Positions 60,924 through 64,000 of a stretch of DNA of 64,000 bases are shown here, in pieces. Each line of letters begins with the position of its first letter. Position 1 is the stretch's first letter. The notes under the pieces were generated by a model that was not told where the DNA came from, did no database searches, and was given only the letters and a program-made list of their open reading frames with translations. This DNA is from Streptomyces sp. WMMC500. GTDB lineage: Bacteria; Actinomycetota; Actinomycetes; Streptomycetales; Streptomycetaceae. The DNA lies in assembly GCF_027497195.1 (NCBI RefSeq), contig NZ_CP114905.1, positions 8,286,001 to 8,350,000 on the forward strand, in the 5' to 3' direction. A program made the position numbers and the translations under genes.

Positions 60924-61915
60924 CCCTGCCCCGCACGTCCCGCACCGTGCTCGGCCCCGCCCTCGCCGGCATGCTGCTGCTCGGCGGCTGCGGCGCCGAT
61001 GTCGATTCCGGCACCGAGAACGCGCGCACGGCCACCGTCAAACGCTGCGGCGAGCCCGTCGAGTACACCCGTCCGCAACGGGCGGTCGCCTACGAGGGCG
61101 GCAGCGCGGACAAACTGTTCAGCCTGGGCCTGACGAAGCACGTACACGGCTACGTGATGCCCCCGGCCAACCCGCCCGTGACCGAGTCACCCTGGGCGTC
61201 GGAGTACGCGAAGGTGAAGATGCTCGGCGACGACCTGCTCAACAAGGAACTCGTCGTCGAGGCCGGGTCCGACTTCGTCGTCGCCGGCTGGAACTCCGGC
61301 TTCAGCGACGAGCGGGGCATCACCCCGGAGATCCTCGACAAGCTCGGCATCCAGAGCTTCATGCACACCGAGAGCTGCTACAACTACCCCGGACATCCCG
61401 AGCGCGCCACCCCGTTCGAAGCCCTCTACACCGACCTTGAGCGGCTGGGGCGGATATTCGGCGTCGAGAAGAGGGCGGAGGAGGTGGTGGCCGGCCTGAA
61501 GAAGCGCGTGCAGGCTGCCGCCGCCCGGGCGCCGGAGGGCGACCCGGTGCCCGTCTTCCTCTACGACTCCGGCACCGACCAGCCGTTCACCGCCGGCAGC
61601 CAGGTCCCGCCCACCGACATCATCGCCACCGCCGGCGGCCGCAACATCTTCGCCGACCTGGACGAACGCTGGACGCAGGTCGGCTGGGAGGCGGTCACCG
61701 AGGCCGAGCCCGAGGTCGTCGTCATCCTCGACTACGGTGACCAGCCCGCGGAAAAGAAGATCGACTTCCTGAAGTCCTCCCCCCACACCAGGCACCTTCC
61801 CGCCGTCAGGAAGGACAACTTCTTCGTCCTCGACTACAACGAGGGCATCAGCGGTCCGCGCAACATCGACGGCCTGGAGAAGTTCGCGCGGTATCTGCGA
61901 GAACTCCGGAACTGA
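60914..61915 (+). CDS. FecB-type substrate-binding lipoprotein
   Basis: ATG 60914, 333 residues. The signal ends in lipobox LLGGC (C26). The mature protein has the two-lobed BtuF/FecB fold: RPQRAVAYEGGSADKLFSLG, PEILDKLGIQSFMHTESC, TDIIATAGGRNIFADL and EPEVVVILDYGDQ. The ligand is not readable: family members bind siderophores, cobalamin, heme or zincophores. An E-S-C-Y-N-Y segment (~154-159) after the first lobe is unlike classic siderophore binders. No siderophore synthesis genes are in the window. Confidence 0.92.
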   Translation: MSVTLPRTSRTVLGPALAGMLLLGGCGADVDSGTENARTATVKRCGEPVEYTRPQRAVAYEGGSADKLFSLGLTKHVHGYVMPPANPPVTESPWASEYAKVKMLGDDLLNKELVVEAGSDFVVAGWNSGFSDERGITPEILDKLGIQSFMHTESCYNYPGHPERATPFEALYTDLERLGRIFGVEKRAEEVVAGLKKRVQAAAARAPEGDPVPVFLYDSGTDQPFTAGSQVPPTDIIATAGGRNIFADLDERWTQVGWEAVTEAEPEVVVILDYGDQPAEKKIDFLKSSPHTRHLPAVRKDNFFVLDYNEGISGPRNIDGLEKFARYLRELRN

Positions 61916-62511
61916 CACGGGCGCACGACCGCCGCGTGACGAGTGCCGGCCCACGACCGGCCGCGCGGCGGTCGTCGCCGGTTCGGCGTGCGGGAGTGGC
62001 CCTGCGCGCCGGGCAAGGTCGAGGTCAGGACGCGGCGGGGGTGCGCGGACGCGGTGGAGGCGGGCGGCCGGCGCGCGGCGCGCGGGCGCCCGCTGCGCGC
62101 GCGCTCACGCGCCTGCCGCAGCCGATGCGGGGGCGCTGCCTGCGGCGCACGTGGAGATGCCCGCCGGTCTCGCCGAGCGGCGCCTGCCGCAGGTCGCGGA
62201 GTACCGCATGAACCGCCTCCGGCCGACCGGCGGCGACCACCCCGCCGACGCCGCGTACGTCACGGCTTCGCGTGAGCCGCCGGCCCGGAGGATCCGTTCC
62301 GGCGCCCGGACCCGGCGTGGCCGCCCCCGCCGTAACGCCGCACGAGAGCACGCGAGTTGGGCGCCGACCGGTCCGGACGCCACCGGGCGGGCGCTCAGCA
62401 CCCTTGCGAGGGGCATTCTTTCGTGGTCCGATAATTGACGACCTTGGTGGTCAAAAGCAGTTCGACTGTCGCAACCGAATCAGCGCCGCCCCCAGCGAAG
62501 CAGAGGTTCGA
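61916..62511. other. Intergenic region without a supported gene (596 bp)
   Basis: Very GC-rich from 61916 to 62400, with overlapping open frames on both strands but none with a ribosome site, family similarity or consistent codon bias. From 62410 it is AT-richer and holds the promoter region and an inverted repeat for the following ligase. A decayed gene cannot be excluded; no tRNA or mobile element end is seen. Confidence 0.5.
62435..62454. promoter_or_regulatory. Inverted repeat upstream of the CaiC-like gene
   Basis: TTGACGACCTTGGTGGTCAA: arms TTGACGACC and GGTGGTCAA pair at 8 of 9 positions around TT. It includes a TTGACG -35-like hexamer and is 58-77 bases before the ATG, so an operator covering a promoter is plausible. 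Confidence 0.5.
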
Positions 62512-64000
62512 ATGCGGAACGAAACGCTGCAGAGCCTCGTCCTCGGCGACGTACTCCGAGAGCGGGCCGCAACCCATCGAACAGAGACCTTCCTCAAATT
62601 CCGCGAGGGCGAGGTCACCTACGGCGAGGTCGACTCGATGGCCGACCGCGTGGCCCAGGGGCTGGCCACCGCGGGCATCGACCGCGGCGACCACGTCGGG
62701 GTGATGCTCCCCAACTGCGCCGACTTTATCCACATCATCTTCGCGCTGGCGCGCCTGGGCGCCGTCGCCGTGCCGATCAACATCGGCTACCGCGGCGAGC
62801 TGCTCCGGCACGTCCTGCACACCTCCGACGCCTCGGCGCTGATCATCGACGCGCCGTATGCCGAAAGGCTGCCGGCGGTGGTCGCCCACCTGCCGGATCT
62901 GGCCCGCCTCGTCGTCCGTACCGAGGGCGCCTCCGACGTCCCGCTCCACCGCCTCGGCAAGCCCGCCGTGACGCTGTCCAGTCTCCTGTCCAACGGCGCG
63001 GAGGCCCCGCGCGTGGCCGTCGGCTTCGGCGATCTCCAGGCGATCATGTACACCTCGGGCACCACGGGCCCCTCCAAGGGCGCGATGGTCCCGCACGCCC
63101 TGGCGTTGACGTGCGCGCTGGACTCGCTCGACTTCCTGGACCGGTGGGGCAAGACCACCTACTGCCCGCTGCCGCTGTTCCACGCCGCCGGGCTCTGGGA
63201 CGGCGTGATGTCGGCGCTCCTCGCCGGCGGGGCCATCGCCATCGTCGAGCGCTTCAGCGCCTCGCGGTTCTGGGACGACGTGCGCAGGTTCGACGCCCAG
63301 GTCGCGATGAGCGTCTTCTCGATGATCCCCATCCTCCTCAACCAGCCGCGCACCGAGAGCGACAAGGACCACCCGCTGCAGACCTTCTACATGGGCAAGT
63401 CGAGCCTCGACGAGCCGCTCCTGGAACGTTTCGGCGTCCGCTCCGTGGAGACCTACACCAGCACGGAGGTCGGGATCGCCACCGCCAGCCCGTACGGCGA
63501 GTGGCGGCTCGGGTCGTGCGGGCAGGCCCACGAGGAGCGGTTCGAGGTGGCGGTGGTCGACGAGTGGGACCGCGAGGTCGGGGCGGACGAGCCGGGCGAG
63601 CTGGTCGTCCGGCCCCGGCAGCCGTTCGTGATCACGACGGGGTACTACGGCGCCCCCGGGGCCACGGCCGACTGCTTCCGCAACATGTGGTTCCACACCG
63701 GCGACCGCGTGTGGCGCGACGCTGACGGCTACTTCTACTTCCTCGACCGGATGAAGGACGCCATCCGGCGCCGCGGCGAGAACATCTCGGCCTTCGACCT
63801 GGAGTGCGAGGTCAACCTGCACCCGGCGATCCTGGAGTCGGCCGCCATCGGCGTGCCCTCCGACCTGGGCGACGAGGACGTCAAGCTCGCCGTCGTGCTG
63901 CGGCCGGGAGCGGAGCTGGAGCCCGCCGAGCTGGTCGCGTTCTGCGCGGAGCGGCTGCCCCGTGCGATGGTCCCGCGGTACGTCGAGTTCATCGACGCCC
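62512..64000 (+). CDS. Acyl-CoA ligase, CaiC-like (AMP-binding), 3' partial
   Basis: ATG 62512 follows AGAGG; the frame is open to the end of the window (496 full codons). ANL motifs: MYTSGTTGPSKGAMVPH from M179, TYTSTEVGIA (~312-321), and a hinge RMKDAIRRRGENISAFDLE, in which the IRRRGENISA form is typical of crotonobetaine/carnitine-CoA ligases and relatives. The catalytic C-terminal lysine lies beyond the window. Substrate not defined. It is preceded by an AT-rich promoter region with an inverted repeat and is not linked to the metal importer operon. Confidence 0.9.
   Translation, partial: MRNETLQSLVLGDVLRERAATHRTETFLKFREGEVTYGEVDSMADRVAQGLATAGIDRGDHVGVMLPNCADFIHIIFALARLGAVAVPINIGYRGELLRHVLHTSDASALIIDAPYAERLPAVVAHLPDLARLVVRTEGASDVPLHRLGKPAVTLSSLLSNGAEAPRVAVGFGDLQAIMYTSGTTGPSKGAMVPHALALTCALDSLDFLDRWGKTTYCPLPLFHAAGLWDGVMSALLAGGAIAIVERFSASRFWDDVRRFDAQVAMSVFSMIPILLNQPRTESDKDHPLQTFYMGKSSLDEPLLERFGVRSVETYTSTEVGIATASPYGEWRLGSCGQAHEERFEVAVVDEWDREVGADEPGELVVRPRQPFVITTGYYGAPGATADCFRNMWFHTGDRVWRDADGYFYFLDRMKDAIRRRGENISAFDLECEVNLHPAILESAAIGVPSDLGDEDVKLAVVLRPGAELEPAELVAFCAERLPRAMVPRYVEFIDA

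Noticed and set aside
61936..62438. Several open frames on both strands upstream of the CaiC-like gene
   Set aside because: None has a ribosome site, recognisable motif or strand-consistent codon bias. A faint AraC-like look of one frame (AERRLPQVAEY) is too weak to report.
1..64000. tRNA/rRNA genes, CRISPR arrays, insertion sequences, integrase or attachment sites
   Set aside because: I looked in the intergenic gaps and for transposase or integrase motifs in the proteins and found none.

Overview
The window looks like chromosomal DNA from a streptomycete or a close relative. It is very GC-rich, with strong G/C bias at third codon positions, frequent GTG/TTG starts and overlapping ATGA/GTGA gene junctions. 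The middle has an actinomycete core gene order: ptsI, crr, a CDP-alcohol phosphatidyltransferase, a mannose-1-phosphate guanylyltransferase-like fusion, DUF881/sbp/DUF881, an FHA protein, an FtsR-like MerR regulator, a DUF151 protein, a second MerR, dinB and gcvP. I recall a similar order near SCO1378-SCO1393 of S. coelicolor. I found no insertion sequence, integrase, CRISPR array, rRNA or tRNA.

Positions 1-7104 hold a tight same-strand run of seven genes: a radical-SAM 2,3-aminomutase-like enzyme (5' end outside the window), a Ddl-like ATP-grasp ligase, a sulfotransferase-fold protein, a carrier-protein/adenylation fusion, and an ABC exporter of one ATPase and two permeases. It reads as a small, apparently uncharacterised biosynthetic cluster for an amino-acid- or peptide-derived product, and it is the most novel part of the window. 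Convergent to it lie a small SPOUT methyltransferase and a secreted VanX-like dipeptidase, followed by a GH31 glucosidase.

Positions 11162-31881 are the housekeeping block. Notable points are a one-base frameshift in crr, a guanylyltransferase fusion whose mutase half has lost its catalytic motifs, and a tandem glycine riboswitch in front of gcvP, which starts with TTG.

Positions 32285-49175 carry mixed accessory genes: a GCS2 ligase, a VWA protein, a CPBP protease, an AA10 LPMO with a DasR-like site, PadR, MocR and LysR regulators with visible palindromes or repeats, two EamA transporters, a Rieske protein, an S9 peptidase and a secreted esterase.

Positions 49215-55998 are a complete branched-chain-amino-acid-type ABC operon (LivG-F-K-H-M order) that ends with a PucR-type regulator. 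It is divergent from an acyl-CoA synthetase. A secreted GH12 cellulase with a perfect CebR box follows. It is divergent from a FecBCD-type metal or metallophore importer with a Fur/Zur-like box. The window ends inside a CaiC-like acyl-CoA ligase.
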